Below are positions 36,215-50,400 of a stretch of DNA of 64,000 nt, piece by piece; positions within the stretch are counted from its first letter, which is position 1; the number at the start of each line of letters is the position of its first letter. Location of the stretch: NCBI RefSeq assembly GCF_000264905.1, contig NW_006763140.1, forward strand, positions 1,095,575 to 1,159,574. The letters run 5' to 3'. The DNA is from Stereum hirsutum FP-91666 SS1 (lineage: Eukaryota > Basidiomycota > Agaricomycetes > Russulales > Stereaceae). The position numbers were made by a program, and so were the translations under genes. The notes below the pieces were generated by a model that saw nothing but the letters and a program-made list of their open reading frames with translations, was not told the origin of the DNA and searched no databases.

Positions 36215-36468
36215 GCTGCTGAAAGTTGCTATGCTGTGGAAAACGAGTTATGATGGAAAGAGAGAGCAAAGTAGACGGTGACTCAAGCTGGGAGGCGCCT
36301 TTATCTGGTCCGCGGAGTTTGAACTTCACGACGTCACGAGAGCCGGAGCCGCAGGATCGGCTTCTCTGGAAATTCGTTTTCTTGCTCCGTTCGCTGACCG
36401 AGTTTCTCCTGAGTCCGCCACACTCAACTGTATTTCTATATAATTTCTACCCTCTAGACGTCTGCATC
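36215..36468. promoter_or_regulatory. Divergent promoter shared by FHA gene and GPN1
   Basis: Only 254 nt separate the two opposite start codons. CT-rich and TATA-like sequence (TTCTATATAATTTC, about 36433-36446) lies just before the GPN1 ATG. Confidence 0.5.
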
Positions 36469-38326
36469 ATGGACAATGCATCCAGCTCGTCGTCTTCAGC
36501 CCCAGCTGTCGACAAGAAAAAGCCTGTGGTCATCATCACCATTGGCATGGCCGGTGCGGGCAAATCGACCTTCGTCCAGAGGATCAACTCGTACCTTCAC
36601 TCCCAAGAACCACCCTCTCCTCCATACGTTCTGAATCTGGACCCAGCCGTCACGAGCACCAACTTTGAGCCCAATATTGATATCAGAGATACCGTTGATT
36701 ATCAGGAGGTCATGAAGCAGTGTGTTCCCGTTCAACTGCTCAGCACCTTGACTCTGATTTCCTGAGGCGAGCATGTTGGAAGGTATAACCTCGGACCTAA
36801 CGGCGGTATTTTGACCGCATTGAACCTTTTCACGACAAAATTTGACCAGGTGCTCGAGCTGGTGGAGAAGAGGGCGGAGACTGTCGAGTACGTCCGCTTG
36901 TTATCCTCCTATATGTTGTGGCGGACAAAATTTTGACTATGCGGACACAGTTATGTTATCTTGGATACGCCTGGTCAAATAGAGATCTTTACCTGGTCTG
37001 CATCTGGTGCTATCATTACGGATGCTGTGGCCTCGTCTTTACCCACCGTTGTGGCGTATATCATCGACACTCCCCGTACAACCGCTCCCGCCACCTTCAT
37101 GTCGAATATGTTGTACGCTTGCAGGTGCGCGCTTCTATTCTCATTCAGTCAATCAGGACACTGGCCCCTGCAGTGATTTGTGTCTTCTTTGTGGCACATA
37201 AGCCTGGCTCAGAGCTGGGGTCGTTGAACAGGTCCTCGAGCCTTGGCAGCGAAACACTCCTCTGTGAGCTAATCAGGAGCGATGCTCAATGACTACTCTT
37301 ACTCGGCCATCAGAGCGTTTCGACGCCAAGAGTCGAGGCTACAGCCATGAAGGCGGTATTTGAGTGGCCATCGCGCTTTCCAAATGGTCTCACGATCGAT
37401 TCTTGTCTTGTTCACAATCACCATACGTCACTCAAAGACTGACATATCGTCTCTAGTATCCTCTACAAAACCAAACTCCCGTTCATCCTCGTCTTCAACA
37501 AGACCGACGTTCAACCACACGACTTTGCGCTAGAATGGATGCAAGATTTCGAAGCGTTCCAGGCGGCGCTGGCCTCCCATCAAGGGACGACGGACGACGA
37601 AGGGGAGCCTACGTACATGAATAGCCTGATGAACAGTATGAGTCTGGTTCTAGACGAATTTTACAAGCACCTGAAGGTAAGCGTTCTACAGCTAGATGTC
37701 GTTCTTGCCTCTAAGTCTTGTTCTCTTGTAGGCCGTAGGTGTGTCTAGCATGACTGGAGACGGCGTAAAGGAGTTCTTCGACGCTGTAGAAGCTTCTAGA
37801 GGAGAATACGAGAGGTGTTTTTTCAATTCATTCCTTCAACGCAAGGCATGGTGTACTAATACACATTCAGGGAATATCTCCCGGAACTAACGCGCGCAAA
37901 AGCTCAGCGTGACGAGACACTGAAGCAGAAGCAAGACGAGTCGATGAGCCGTGTGATGAAGGATCTTGCCGTTGACCGTGAACGTAACCCGGCTGCCGCT
38001 GCTGCAGACCGGTGGGATCCTGAAGAGGAGGAAGAGGAAGACGAGGGAGATGACATTGATATCATTGATCGAAGTACGTTCCGTCCATCATCTTTGTTCC
38101 TACCTCGTGTGATCCATGCCTTCGTCCTCGCTCTTTTCGTGCATGAGCGCATCACCTTTGTCGTGACTCTGATACATACAACGTTCCACCCTCGATACGA
38201 CGCTGACGACCATTATCTACATGCTCTTTCCGCACAGGTGAAGAGCCGTGGCCTGGCCAGTACATAGACCTAACTCAGTCTCGACGAAGAGAGGACGAGG
38301 GGATGTCGTGGCCGAGGCCCACATAG
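36469..38326 (+). CDS. GPN1: GPN-loop GTPase 1 (Npa3/XAB1)
   Basis: This GTPase is needed for assembly and nuclear import of RNA polymerase II. The P-loop is [16 protein letters not shown] and the hallmark Gly-Pro-Asn loop is in [16 protein letters not shown]. The switch motif is [18 protein letters not shown] and the base-recognition motif [19 protein letters not shown]. The protein ends with an acidic run ([17 protein letters not shown]) and a short basic tail [15 protein letters not shown]. The ATG at 36469 gives an Ala/Ser-rich start right before the P-loop. Most introns are short, but 37125-37456 is 332 nt and 38074-38237 is 164 nt. The stop is TAG 38324-38326. Confidence 0.93.
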
Positions 38327-39195
38327 TACATTGACACTGTACCAGCAAGACGCAGCGTGTAACTTTAACATCCCCTGTACAACGCGATAGAAGCGAGCGG
38401 AGTATACTCGTATACTCCAACACGACGATATCAGGCTTGCGTCATGGTGGTTACTATGCGATGGTGGCTTGACCAGCATGATGAGAATATCCCGACTGAA
38501 TGAGGCGTCTCCTGAGGTCTCCTGGCGTCCCGGCCGCTGCGGAACCTCCACCCGCTTTCACTCTGGCAGGTCTGAAACCTTCTTGTCCCCTGGTTTACTG
38601 AGTCCTTCCGATTTCCCTCGGTTTCTACATACGATATGTCCCGTTCAGAACCCTGAATTTACCTCACGGAGGCAGAGTCTAACTGGTAGTTGAAGTAGCG
38701 TTTGATCGCACAGAGGATCTCCCCCAGCGAACGAGTGAAATGCGGGGATATCACTACCCAGAACTTGAGTACACAACAATAAGCGACCGAATCGTGGGGA
38801 GAGGGCATGTCAAAAGGAGTGACACGGGCCGTCTGCATGATGTCCTCAGAGATCCTGGGTGTCCAAGAATGGGTGTATGAAAGGACGCCACCCACCGGAC
38901 CCGGCCAAGGAGCGGGTGGCGAAGTCGAGGCGCGCGTGTGAAACGGTCGAACCGAGGCGAGCGATCAAATGATTACGTAATCGAGGGTCTAACAAAACGC
39001 TGCCCACGCTCGCTCGGTCTTGTCAGTCCTCCACCACAGCGCCTTCCTCAACACTCGTCGCCTCCCGCCAATCAATCCCGCCTCAACAGCCAGCAAGCTT
39101 GGAGATCAGACTCACGGCTTCGTATTCTCCAGAACGTTCATCGACATCTACGCACCTTTCATCTACCGGTTCACTCGTATAACACTTCGTTGACC
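38327..39195. other. Intergenic region upstream of CDK1
   Basis: 3' end of GPN1 and promoter of CDK1. A CT-rich stretch around 39000-39180 precedes the CDK1 start. Open frames at 38469-38895 have no recognisable domain. Confidence 0.5.
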
Positions 39196-41004
<1,809 letters not shown>

Positions 41005-42117
41005 TGACCTCCGCCTCTCCTCCACTTCTTACCCCATCCACATATCCTTCTTCTTCCAATCACGTCCTCCACTCATATGCATCCTGGCCCATATAGTCTG
41101 GCCTAGTCTTTTTCTCTCGCGTTCGCTTCTCATTTCCTTTCTGTGATGTTTCCTCCTCCGCATTGTGTGTCATAGTCATATCCCGCAAACCCTCCTATTG
41201 TTAGTCATCCCCGTACTGCATCTCATTTCACGTCCCACCCCGTCTCGTGTTTCCCATTGTCATAGTCGTTGTCGTCATCGTTGCATCTCGTTCGACCTTT
41301 CGAACCTCTTTCAAGTTCACGTCACTCTTTCCGTCGCGATCATCCCTCTTTGCCCTTCTCCCTTGTTGTTCAATCGTCGTCCCTTTCCCTTCAATCATTT
41401 GTTCTTTTCTTTTCATGATATGCTATACATCTGTGACATGTTAGTGATCTTTTAGTTGTCCCTGATGATTTCAACGTCTGCCGTGTTGACTTTTTTTGAC
41501 ACGTTTATGGATGATTCCCAGTGCATAACGCATGAACGATGATCCATATATGACAATTTGTTCAGTCCGTCATTCGGGATCCCTTTTGCGGTGATTGCAG
41601 CGATTTCACTTCTTCCTCTTCGTCGTAGTTTGCAGGTCGCTGTGTAGCAGTTTTATTTTGACCGTGGCTTAGTTGGTTTCCCCTTGGCCTCTTCACTTCG
41701 ACCACCACTACCACCACCGTCATCATATACTCCCAACCCGATGCATATGTAGATCAGGCTCGGGTCACATATTTGGGTTTTCGAATGGTTTCGGTGGTCA
41801 GCTACTCCTGTGTCGACTGGGGTCCAGGAAGACGAGTTTGATAGTTTCCGCGTACGATATTACCGTAGGTACGCGGATGTACAAGATGAAGTGTTCTGTT
41901 ACGATATATGTTTTTCTACCCCTTGAATTTGACCCCTTTGTACTTGATTTTCCGACACTTCTGACCGTCCTGAGTTTCAGTCGTGGGCCACTCAACCAAT
42001 ATGGTAAATGGGACACCTGCTATAGCCCCTATTCGAGTCGAAGCTCGAAGAGTGCAGTTGCGTTTCCCGTCCAAGTCGCAATCGTAATTTTACAACTCAA
42101 ACCTCGACCACCGCAAC
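41005..42117. other. Convergent intergenic region (1.1 kb), long 3' UTRs
   Basis: The plus strand is strongly C/T-rich downstream of CDK1 (41005-41450), typical of a long fungal 3' UTR. The rest belongs to the 3' side of the oxidoreductase gene. No RNA gene or repeat was found. Confidence 0.5.
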
Positions 42118-43377
42118 TCACTCCTCGTCCGTTACACGAATGACGACCTTGCCGACGTGCTTCTGAGCCTTGACGTACTCGAAAGCCTCCTTCGCCTGCG
42201 AGAATGCAAACTCTTTGTCGATGACGGGTTTCAAGCCTTTCCCTTCGATAAACCTGACCATGTCCTCTAGTTCCGTTCTTGGTCCAATCAATATGCCCTG
42301 CGATACAAAACGTTAACGCGACATCAATTGTTGAACATCAAGGCCATGGCCACATTCTATCATATGAAACTCACCTTATAAGTAACATGCCTTCTAATCG
42401 CCAAAACCGCGATCCCCACCTCATCCTCACTGATCCCCTTCCCCCCAAGATAGCCAATCGCATTAATCAACCCCCCAAACCTCACCGCCCCAAAACTCCT
42501 CACCAACGTATGCTGTCCTCCCACCTCAATAACCTGATCCGCGCCCCTCCCATCCGTAAGCCTCAGCACCTCGGCGTCCCAATCTCGCGTCGTAGTGTAA
42601 TTGATCGTGTGCGTCGCGCCGAGGGAGGTGGCGAGCGCGAGTTTGGAGGCGGAGGAGGAGGTGATGATGGTGGAAGCGCCGGCGAGAGAGGCGATTTGGA
42701 GCGCGAAGATGGAGACGCCGCCTGTACCGAGGATGAGCACGGTTTGGCCAGGTTTGAGAGGTTGGAGGCCGTAGAGAGCTGTCCAGGCCGTGCCTGCTGC
42801 TATGGGCAGCGTACTTCCCTGTTTATCACATTCACAATCGCAGGTAGGTGAGTATTGTAGGTAAGTCACTGGTTTGGAGACCGACTCAGAGGGTACCTAG
42901 ACGAACCTGAGCATACGTATATCCATCCGGTAATCTCAACAAACTCTTCTCCTCGAATATTCTATAGCTCTGCAGGACGCCCTCGAGCGGTAATCCCAGC
43001 CCACTCTCCCTCAGAATTTCCTGCGTAATCTCCCCAGCGACGTGCTCCGTATTAAACACACTCATCACTCTATCTCCCGTGCTCAACCTCTTCACTCCTG
43101 CTCCTACACTAACGATCTCACCACCGAAATCGCTGCATGGAACCAAGCACGGTTCGGATGATGAATTGCCGGCTGCGCCAGAGGCGGTCATCCCTTTGTG
43201 GTGCGTGTAGAGCCCGGAGATGACTTCGATGTCGCGATAGTTGAGGGAGACGGCATGGATGCGGACGAGGACTTGGGTGGGAAGGAGGGAGGAGGATGAG
43301 GGGATGGGGACGTCGTGTTCGAGTTGGAGGGTGGAGATTGATTTAAAGTCGGTCGTCCAACGGTCCATCGTGGCCAT
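42118..43377 (-). CDS. Zinc-type alcohol dehydrogenase-like / quinone oxidoreductase (MDR superfamily)
   Basis: The N-terminal GroES-like domain has VLVRIHAVSLNYRDIEVISG and CLVPCSDFGGEIVSVGAGVK. The nucleotide-binding half has the glycine motif QTVLILGTGGVSIFALQIAS and continues GADQVIEVGGQHTLVRSFGA. The C-terminus reads PVIDKEFAFSQAKEAFEYV then HVGKVVIRV. The NYRD sequence in place of a catalytic Cys near the start points to the zinc-independent NADPH-dependent subgroup, though database names often read zinc-binding. The start is ATG 43377 and the stop TGA 42118-42120. At least two short introns are present. The substrate is unknown; a soluble cytosolic enzyme is expected. Confidence 0.88.
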
Positions 43378-43918
43378 GTTTTTATTATTATCTCAGGTTA
43401 GAAATCGAACTTGCTCGAAAGTTAGTGTATGAAGTCGGATGAGGGAGGGTGTCGGAAGAGGAAATAGGCACGACGAGACCGGGACGTGTATAGCTTCTGA
43501 AGGTTCATCCGATTGAGGTTTAGAAGCTGGGATAACAAATCGCTGGTACAGTAGCAAGATTTTGTCGAATGACGAACTTTCGCAACGGCTCGTATCGGAA
43601 GCCTTGAAAGCCCCTGAGTGGCACTTTGAACCTTTGTGGCGCCATATGGCTATCCGAGTCGGACATACTGACTCTCTGTACTGAGACCACTGGCTGAACA
43701 ACCAACGAAAAACAAAGTGTACACTCAGCAGACAGTACATGTCCATATGCCCATTGCTTTGTCCATCTTCGACGATGACATGAGAGATAACGCACTTACT
43801 CATCGGCCCTCTCACGATGCAGAGTTTTCGATAGTATAAAACGGCCAATTTGTACCTCAAGTATTCGAAGCCCGAACTTCTTTCCTCTTCCTTGAATTTT
43901 GTTCACAAGCAGACTACT
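43378..43918. promoter_or_regulatory. Divergent promoter region of the MDR oxidoreductase and ABM copy 3
   Basis: The two start codons face away across 541 nt. A TATA-like TATAAA at 43835-43840 is 79 nt from the ABM ATG at 43919. Minus-strand frames in this interval have no recognisable domain. Confidence 0.5.
43835..43840 (+). promoter_or_regulatory. TATA-like box of ABM copy 3
   Basis: TATAAA lies 79 nt upstream of the ATG at 43919, matching the placement in copies 1 and 2. Confidence 0.5.
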
Positions 43919-44566
43919 ATGAACGCAGCTCAAACCCTCGAAGACATCAAAGGCGAAATCGTCGTCCTCGCCCAGGTATGTTTTACGCCACAACACATCC
44001 ACCTCCACCCACCTCCCTCCACTCCTCCCCCGCCCTCCTCACTATTATCCCTCACTTCTGCATCTCCGAAATAACATGACACTCTGACGGGTCTATAAAC
44101 AACCAGGTCTCGTTCAAAACTTCCCTCAGCCCCTCCGAGCTCCACACCTGGATCTCAAAAATGAAAGCCAGCGCGTCCTCCGAGCCCGGAACGCTCGAGT
44201 TCAGTTGGTCGAGGAACGGCCCAGAGAGCGCGTACGAGTTCGTGGTATGGGAGCGATATGCGAGTAAGGAGGCGTTCGTGGCGTGCGTGTTTCTTTTATT
44301 TAACTTGCTGTGGCACCCGACTCTTCGAGTGGCTGATTGGTTTATTTCTTTGATTTGGTTTGGTGGCCGGGTGGTCGTGGTTGTGCTTGTGGTCGGGGTA
44401 CACACAACAGGCACACTTCGAGCGATCTCTTCAAGGAAATCGGAGCCGCGGATATCTTGGCGAAGGCGAGTATCCAGTCGATCGCAAGAAACGCCTTTCG
44501 CTAACATCTCGTATACAGGCCCCCACCGTATCCTTTTTCCACGGAGCATTGAAGGAAAGCGCCTAG
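43919..44566 (+). CDS. ABM-like (antibiotic biosynthesis monooxygenase fold) protein, copy 3
   Basis: Exon 1 encodes MNAAQTLEDIKGEIVVLAQ and ends at donor 43976 (GTATGT). Exon 2 (from 44107) reads VSFKTSLSPSELHTWISKMK, EPGTLEFSWSRNG and FVVWERYASKEAFVA. Exon 3 gives HTSSDLFKEIGAADILAK. By comparison with copies 1 and 2 the protein should end with a (V/I)xFxHGxL exon. That exon exists here as PTVSFFHGALKESA with TAG 44564-44566, but it is reached only by a GC-AG intron at 44466-44518 (GCGAGT donor). If that intron is retained, translation stops earlier after RNAFR. The family resemblance is clear; the enzymatic role is unknown. Confidence 0.72.
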
Positions 44567-44988
44567 TACGTAGGCGGGTGCTGTGCCATTCATGATGCAT
44601 GACGCGTGGAGGGTTGGTGGACACGGAAGAGATTGTTAGACATGTCGGGATTCCGAGTCGTCCGGCAGATCTGGGCGGGGAGAATGAACAAAGAAACAGA
44701 TATGTAATAATCAGAGTGTATGTAGTATATCCAGCGTCGAGAGATGGTTCGGGAGTTATAAGTACAAGCACTGGCTGGTTGGCCAGCTAGGTCTCCCCAT
44801 CCAGAGAAATCTGAAATCGATACAGAGAGGGTCCACAACAGACTGCATAGGAATCACAGAGGATGTGAAAGCAACAAGGAGATAAAACGTGGTGAAACAG
44901 GAGAGGATAGAGGGAGGACAGAGAAAAGAGCATGGCTGAACCAACCGCCTCGTGTAGAGCATTGAATGCCCAACGTCCACGGGGGCGA
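44567..44988. other. Convergent intergenic region
   Basis: 3' UTRs of ABM copy 3 (+) and the small membrane protein gene (-). Nothing else is recognised. Confidence 0.5.
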
Positions 44989-45772
44989 TTATTTCGTAAA
45001 TGTAGCGCCTTGCGCCGCTGGCGAGGGATAATAGTTCGGCGGTGGCACTTCTCCATCGCGTACGGGAGGCGGTCCAGCGGGCTATACACATCGCGACAAT
45101 CGAGTCAGCCGACGCGTCTCTGAAACTCGGATCAAAACGAACGTACAGGTGCGAATTGCGGGTCCCCATAAGCATGCGTCGGGGGTGGGTATTGTGGACC
45201 ACCTGGTGAACCTCCGCCGTAATATTGGTTGTAATTGGGATAGCCTGCGCCGGTGCCCTGAGGGCCGTAATATTGTGGTTGGTAGCCGTTGGGCTGAGCT
45301 TGAGCCTGTGTGACGTAGGCGAGGTTGGCTCGTTGGATGCGACGGCGACGGTAAAAGGAGAGGAGGGCGATGAGAATAATAAAGCCGACAACTGAACGAA
45401 ATGGTAGGATGGATGATAGGCGGTCAGTAAGACCGGAACTTCATCGCGACGGGGTGATGGACGCACCTATGGCTACGGCGATACCGATACGGACGCCGTT
45501 ACTGGTACGACAGCGTTCGACACCGAAACTGAAGAAGAGAATTTTGAGCGATACATCTAACGGGAAGAATGAAAAAGTACGTACCTGTCTACCTCACAGA
45601 CTCTAGCATCTGCTCCTGGGATGAAACCTGCCAAGACAGCGCCTACTGCACCGAGCAACAAGCTCGAAGGTCGTGATCGTGCGACTGATCCAAGAGCAAA
45701 CCACGGTACCCTAATCAGCTTTCTAACTCCTATCAACTCCTAAGAGTGCAAGCAAAGCAACTCACCAGTCAT
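44989..45772 (-). CDS. Small single-pass membrane protein with Tyr/Pro/Gly-rich tail
   Basis: The N-terminus contains a signal-like segment (SSLLLGAVGAVLAGFIPGAD). A short lumenal piece with two cysteines (RVCEVDSFGVERC) follows, then a transmembrane helix (GIAVAIVVGFIILIALLSFY) and basic RRRRIQ. The tail is rich in Tyr, Pro and Gly (YQPQYYGPQGTGAGYPNYNQ) with PPP and PPPNYYPSP motifs that could bind WW or SH3 domains or Rsp5-type ligases. I recall similar proteins in other Agaricomycetes but no assigned function. Exon 1 is only 7 nt (ATGACTG, 45766-45772), and the first intron would be 36 nt; this N-terminus is the least certain part. The stop is TAA 44989-44991. Confidence 0.62.
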
Positions 45773-47492
45773 ATCGGAAAAGGGGTACGTCTCAACAATC
45801 AAGTTCGTGAAGGGGTCGTTCTGTGTGTGGGATAAGGGCTCGACCGGTCGTGAAATGTTCTGTGGGGTTATGTAGCAGTGGTGTGGTGGATGATGATGGT
45901 ATGGTACTGGTGACAGCTCGCGCAGCGGACCTGGGAAAAATGGGTTGGTCAGTACAGCGCTCTAAAAGGGCATTTATATTCGCATAGGTCAGTGAGGCAG
46001 ACATAATTGCATAGCCTCAAAACCGAACCCCAGGCGGGATGCTGGATGCCCGCAATGCCCACCGAGTGCCCACGAAGGCTGTGCGTGTCAAGTAAGATGA
46101 TATGCAGGCCCATAGGGCTTGACCATTGTTCTGCCAACTCGAATCGAAAGGACACTCACTGTAAGTAGAGGGATGGGTGGGAGACGTGGGGGAAGATGAG
46201 GTTAATAAAGAAGAGGAGGATGGCAAAGCGGTGCCAAGGCGCGGCGAGATCCTTCGAGAGTTTCACATTTGTTCCGACGCTGTGGCCATGCGGGGTCGGA
46301 TGACGTGCACACAGTCCGTTCTTGGCACCGGGAATCCGGATTTCGCCGCGGTCCGCCACCAGGAACCATCTTATTATCTTGGCGTGCCACTGTGGCGCCC
46401 TCGGCAGGATATGTACGTTGTCGTCGACGATGGTCGAGTTTCTGCGATTCCAAGCGAGCCCTTGCGCTTCGTAAAGGACAAGAATGCACTCGGACTGAAG
46501 CACGAAGCACTCAACGCAAAAACTCGTCACATCAGTGTCAGCAGCTGCAGTAGCGTATGGGGTGGTACAACGAAAAGCGTGAGTAAGATTCAGATTAAGG
46601 ACAGCATGGGTGCACATATGTAGACACAAAAAAAAGAGACAACCACAACCTCGACGGGCAGACAAGTAAACGATGGATCGATGACGGGCGCTGCACGTAA
46701 CACGTAAATAGAGAACGTAAATAATTGAAGACACAAAAATCACAGGGATTGACGAAAAGAAGAGAATTACGACACAGAGAACACGCGGGAAGAGAAATAA
46801 GGAAAGCCATGGCACGACGAGCGAGAAGCGAGAAGGGAAGACAAGAGAAAGAGTGAGTCGAGGGGGACAACATAAGCTCGCGATCCGAGCGGGCCAGGAG
46901 GAAGGAAAGGGGAAAAAACTGAAAGATGGGGACGCTGTGTCGAGCGGAGGGTATCAACATTTAGAGGCGAGAGGGGATATACGACGAGAGATAAATTGTT
47001 GACGAAGGAATGTGTACGTTATGCATATGTAGGATATGTAAGGATCCGAGTGGAATGATCCAAATAAGAGGTGACTGAACAGAACGGAGTGAAACTGAGT
47101 GACGAGCACGTCTCGACACCGTCGACGTTATTGCACAGTGATGACGGATCGAGCGAACGACTGAGAGATAGCAGCGGGGAGACGATATGGTAACGGAAGG
47201 AACGACTATGTAGCAGCAGGGAGATGAGTCAACGGAATACGACCACTGTGGGCCGCACTCGCCCTTTTACCGAAAAAACATGGAACAAGAGAAAAGCAAA
47301 ACAGCTAAAAAGGAAAAGGACGATGGACCGCTGTACGCGCATAATTGAGGGCAAGGCGATCAGTGGAATGGGCAAAAAGATGGGAATGACCGTGTATGAT
47401 GATATCCCCTCACGAACATCCATCCAGCTCTGATATCCCCTCACGAACATCCATCCAGCTCTGTCTGCCCATCAGCCATCTTCACCCAACAT
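45773..47492. other. Intergenic region (1.7 kb)
   Basis: It lies between the start of the small membrane protein gene and the stop of the Msb1-like gene, both on the minus strand. The plus strand is purine-rich from about 46600 to 47350. Open frames at 46156-46815 (-) and 46177-46623 (+) overlap each other and show no domain. A perfect tandem duplication is at 47401-47462. Confidence 0.5.
47401..47462. repeat. Perfect 31-bp tandem duplication
   Basis: Two adjacent identical 31-nt copies (47401-47431 and 47432-47462), each beginning GATATCCCCTCACGAACATC. The repeat ends 30 nt beyond the stop codon of the Msb1-like gene, in its 3' UTR. Confidence 0.95.
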
Positions 47493-50400
47493 TCATGCCT
47501 CTTCCTCCTCCTCCTCCTCGACCACGTTATGCAACGGCGCTCCATGCACGTATCGCGACGGAGATTCTGCTCTCGGCTCAAACTCCAACACCGGGGGTTC
47601 TAATTTATCTGCTTGAGGAGGAGTTTTCGTATGAGAGGGAGGAGTAACGGACGGTGTTATGTCTCTCTCCTTGCTCTTCGGCGGAACTACGGGCAGACGC
47701 GCGACGGGCGACGCGATGCTACTAGTTGCTCCACCCCGCTCGCGTTCGCGATACATCTCGATGAGCGCTGCCGTCTTGTTCGACACCGGTTTGGCGGGCA
47801 CGGCGGGCGACTTCTCTGGTGCGGCTGGCGTCGAGCCGGGTGCGTCGTAGTCGGGGTGGGGAAACCCAGGCGACGGCTCTTCTACGGCCTCGAAATCGTC
47901 GGACATGGTGATAGACTGAGTAGGCCCGGCGGAAAGAGGAGGATAGTCCGTCATGTCGTCAGTATCGCGCGAGCGTCGGCCAATCGCACCCCGGGGATCA
48001 TCTTCATCGTCGTCGTCGTCGTCGTCGTCGCCACTAGCCGAGTGCGGAGGTCGACGTTCGGGATGCAAGTCGAAGTAGCCCATGCGCCTCTGCTGTGTCG
48101 TCGGTGGCGGTGCCGCTCCGTCCTCGGCATCGTACTCCGCCGTCTCAGCGTCTCCCGTATCCGTCACCGAAGGCGTATCATCGAGCGTATCCGTGTCAGT
48201 AGTGTGCACCGGAGCGCCAGACATCGTCATCGGCTCGATATCATCCCCCTCGTCGTCTTCGTCATCCGGAACCTTGCCTTGAACAGCAGCCAGAGCCGCA
48301 GCGACCTCCATACTCGCCAACTCAGGATCCGAGCGCCCACCTTTCAAGCCCCGTCCTCTCGGGACCCTCAACTCCGCCTCCTGGTTGTTCAACCTCCTGC
48401 CGGAATTCGCGACGAGGATATCGACCCAGGCGTCGTCCTTGGACTGCCTCCTCTGGCTCTTCGACGTCGTCGGATCGCCGGTCCCGTTGGACTCGTTCAG
48501 TTCGTCATCACTGTAGCTCGCCAGACGAGTTTCAAAATCGACATTCTCATATTCAGAAGGAGGAATGACCGACTTGCGAGCATTCGGGCTCGTGACGCTT
48601 GGAATCAGTCGAAACCGCGACTTCTTCCCGGTCACAGGCGATCCAGCACCACCCGGCGTCGACGGAGAGTCCGAGCGCGGCGTCGGGGTGCCTGCCCTCT
48701 GTCCTGAGATGACGGCGAACTGCTTGGTCGAGAGAGGCGAGCTGATCTGAGCTCCGACGGATGGAGGCGGTAAGCCGGTGGTGACGGACTTGACGGCGCC
48801 GTTCTTGTTGAGCGATAGGACTTTGGTGGAACTGTTGCCGCCGCGGAGCATGCCTTCGAAGTCGACTTCGCCGTAGGTTGCGGTTCGTGGGACGTGGCCG
48901 ATCACGTATGGGCGACCGTTGAGTGTGGCGGCAGGCTTCCACTGCTTCGACTTGGTCGTGGTGAACAGCGAGACGAGTTTGCGTTTGTTGCCGGAGGTGA
49001 GCTGTTGTCTGTATTCGAGAGGGACGAATTCTTCGAAGAGGAAGAGGATCTGGGAGCTTCGTGGATCTGCGTCACCGGTTACCGTCGATTTGGCCACCGG
49101 AAGGGCTTTGAATTCCACCTGCGACCGACGATGAGGCAAACATCGTGCACAGAGTAGTAATCGCGGAGACGCACCAATGCCCAGTTACACTCCCTGTCCA
49201 GCTCCTCCTCTCGTTCCATATCCATCCATCCACCACCGTATACCAGATCACAAAAGACATCGACGAAGGCTTCCTCGATCACCTCCTCGGATCCCATCAC
49301 GGGATTAGTATCCCACCCAAACGGCGGCAACGCGCGCTGCGTCTTCTTCAACTTCCGGGTGATCTCGGCTTGATTCGACGGCCAGGACGAAATGGTGTTC
49401 GAGACGGGGGCGCTGAATTGGAGTGTGGCGTTGAGTGGTGCATCGGTGCGCGAGAAGCCAGAGGAAGAGAAATCGGTCCAGGTCAAAGTCTGACGCTTCG
49501 CCGTGCGAGACTAAAGTTCGAGATAGAGATTCATCATCATCAAGTGTGCCGATCATAGTTATATCCACGAAATGAAACGATAAAGAACAACATACCGTCC
49601 TCGCGCTCTCCGTAAGGTCGAACTGCAGCTTCTTCTCGTCCGTCCCCAGCCCACCGAAACCCACCGACTCAAACTCGCCCCACTTCAGATCTGCAAGATT
49701 CCTGAACCTCTCCTCGTTCACCAGCGACTCTCCCTTCGGCTTTCCAAGTAGGTAATCATTGTTACTCGTCAAGGATCCGCTCGCGCTGGTGGTAGAGCCG
49801 GAAGAGGATACGGTACTGGGCGACCCGGGCCCGGTGTTAGGGTGGAAGTTCACAGGAAGGTCCATCCGCTTCTTGTATCCGTCCGCGTACCGTGGTGACA
49901 GCTTCAATGTTGACGGCGCGACTCGCTCCCACTCTCGCGAACTCGCGAGTCCGCCGCCCGAGGATTCTGGAGTGCGCGTGCCCCAGCTGGCCGCGTTCTT
50001 GACAAGGTCGGGGGTGTAAAAGCGGACGTTGCGTCGTACGCTGACAACGCGGACCGTCCGAGCTCCGCGACGAGGCGATAGCTTCTCTTTCTTCGTTCGT
50101 GCCGCGGGAAGCATAGCTGGGTAGCCACGAATCCAGTCCTTGAGGCGGGTCGGTACACCCATGGAGGTCGCGCTACCGTGGCCAAGACTGCTCGATGATG
50201 TGTTATTGGGGTTGTCTTGGAAGCGAATGAAGGAGAGAATGAGATGTTCCATGGCGTTTGTCGCGCGGAGGTAGTGAACGTAGGTGTGATGGAATGGAAG
50301 CGCCGCAGGACCCAGTCCGAAGACGAGAGGCCCGAAAAGAGGGGAAAGAGTGGGTGGAGTATGGCCGGAAGAAGCGGAATGGGCAGTCAAACGAGTAAGG

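Noticed and set aside
46156..46815. Minus-strand frame of 219 codons with hydrophobic start
   Set aside because: It overlaps an opposite frame of 148 codons and has no domain. Purine/pyrimidine bias of the region explains its openness.
48006..48030. GTC trinucleotide repeat
   Set aside because: It encodes the poly-Asp run of the Msb1-like protein and is ordinary coding low complexity.
47613..48707. Plus-strand frame of 364 codons, Arg-rich
   Set aside because: It is antisense to the Msb1-like C-terminal acidic region, whose codon bias keeps the complement open.
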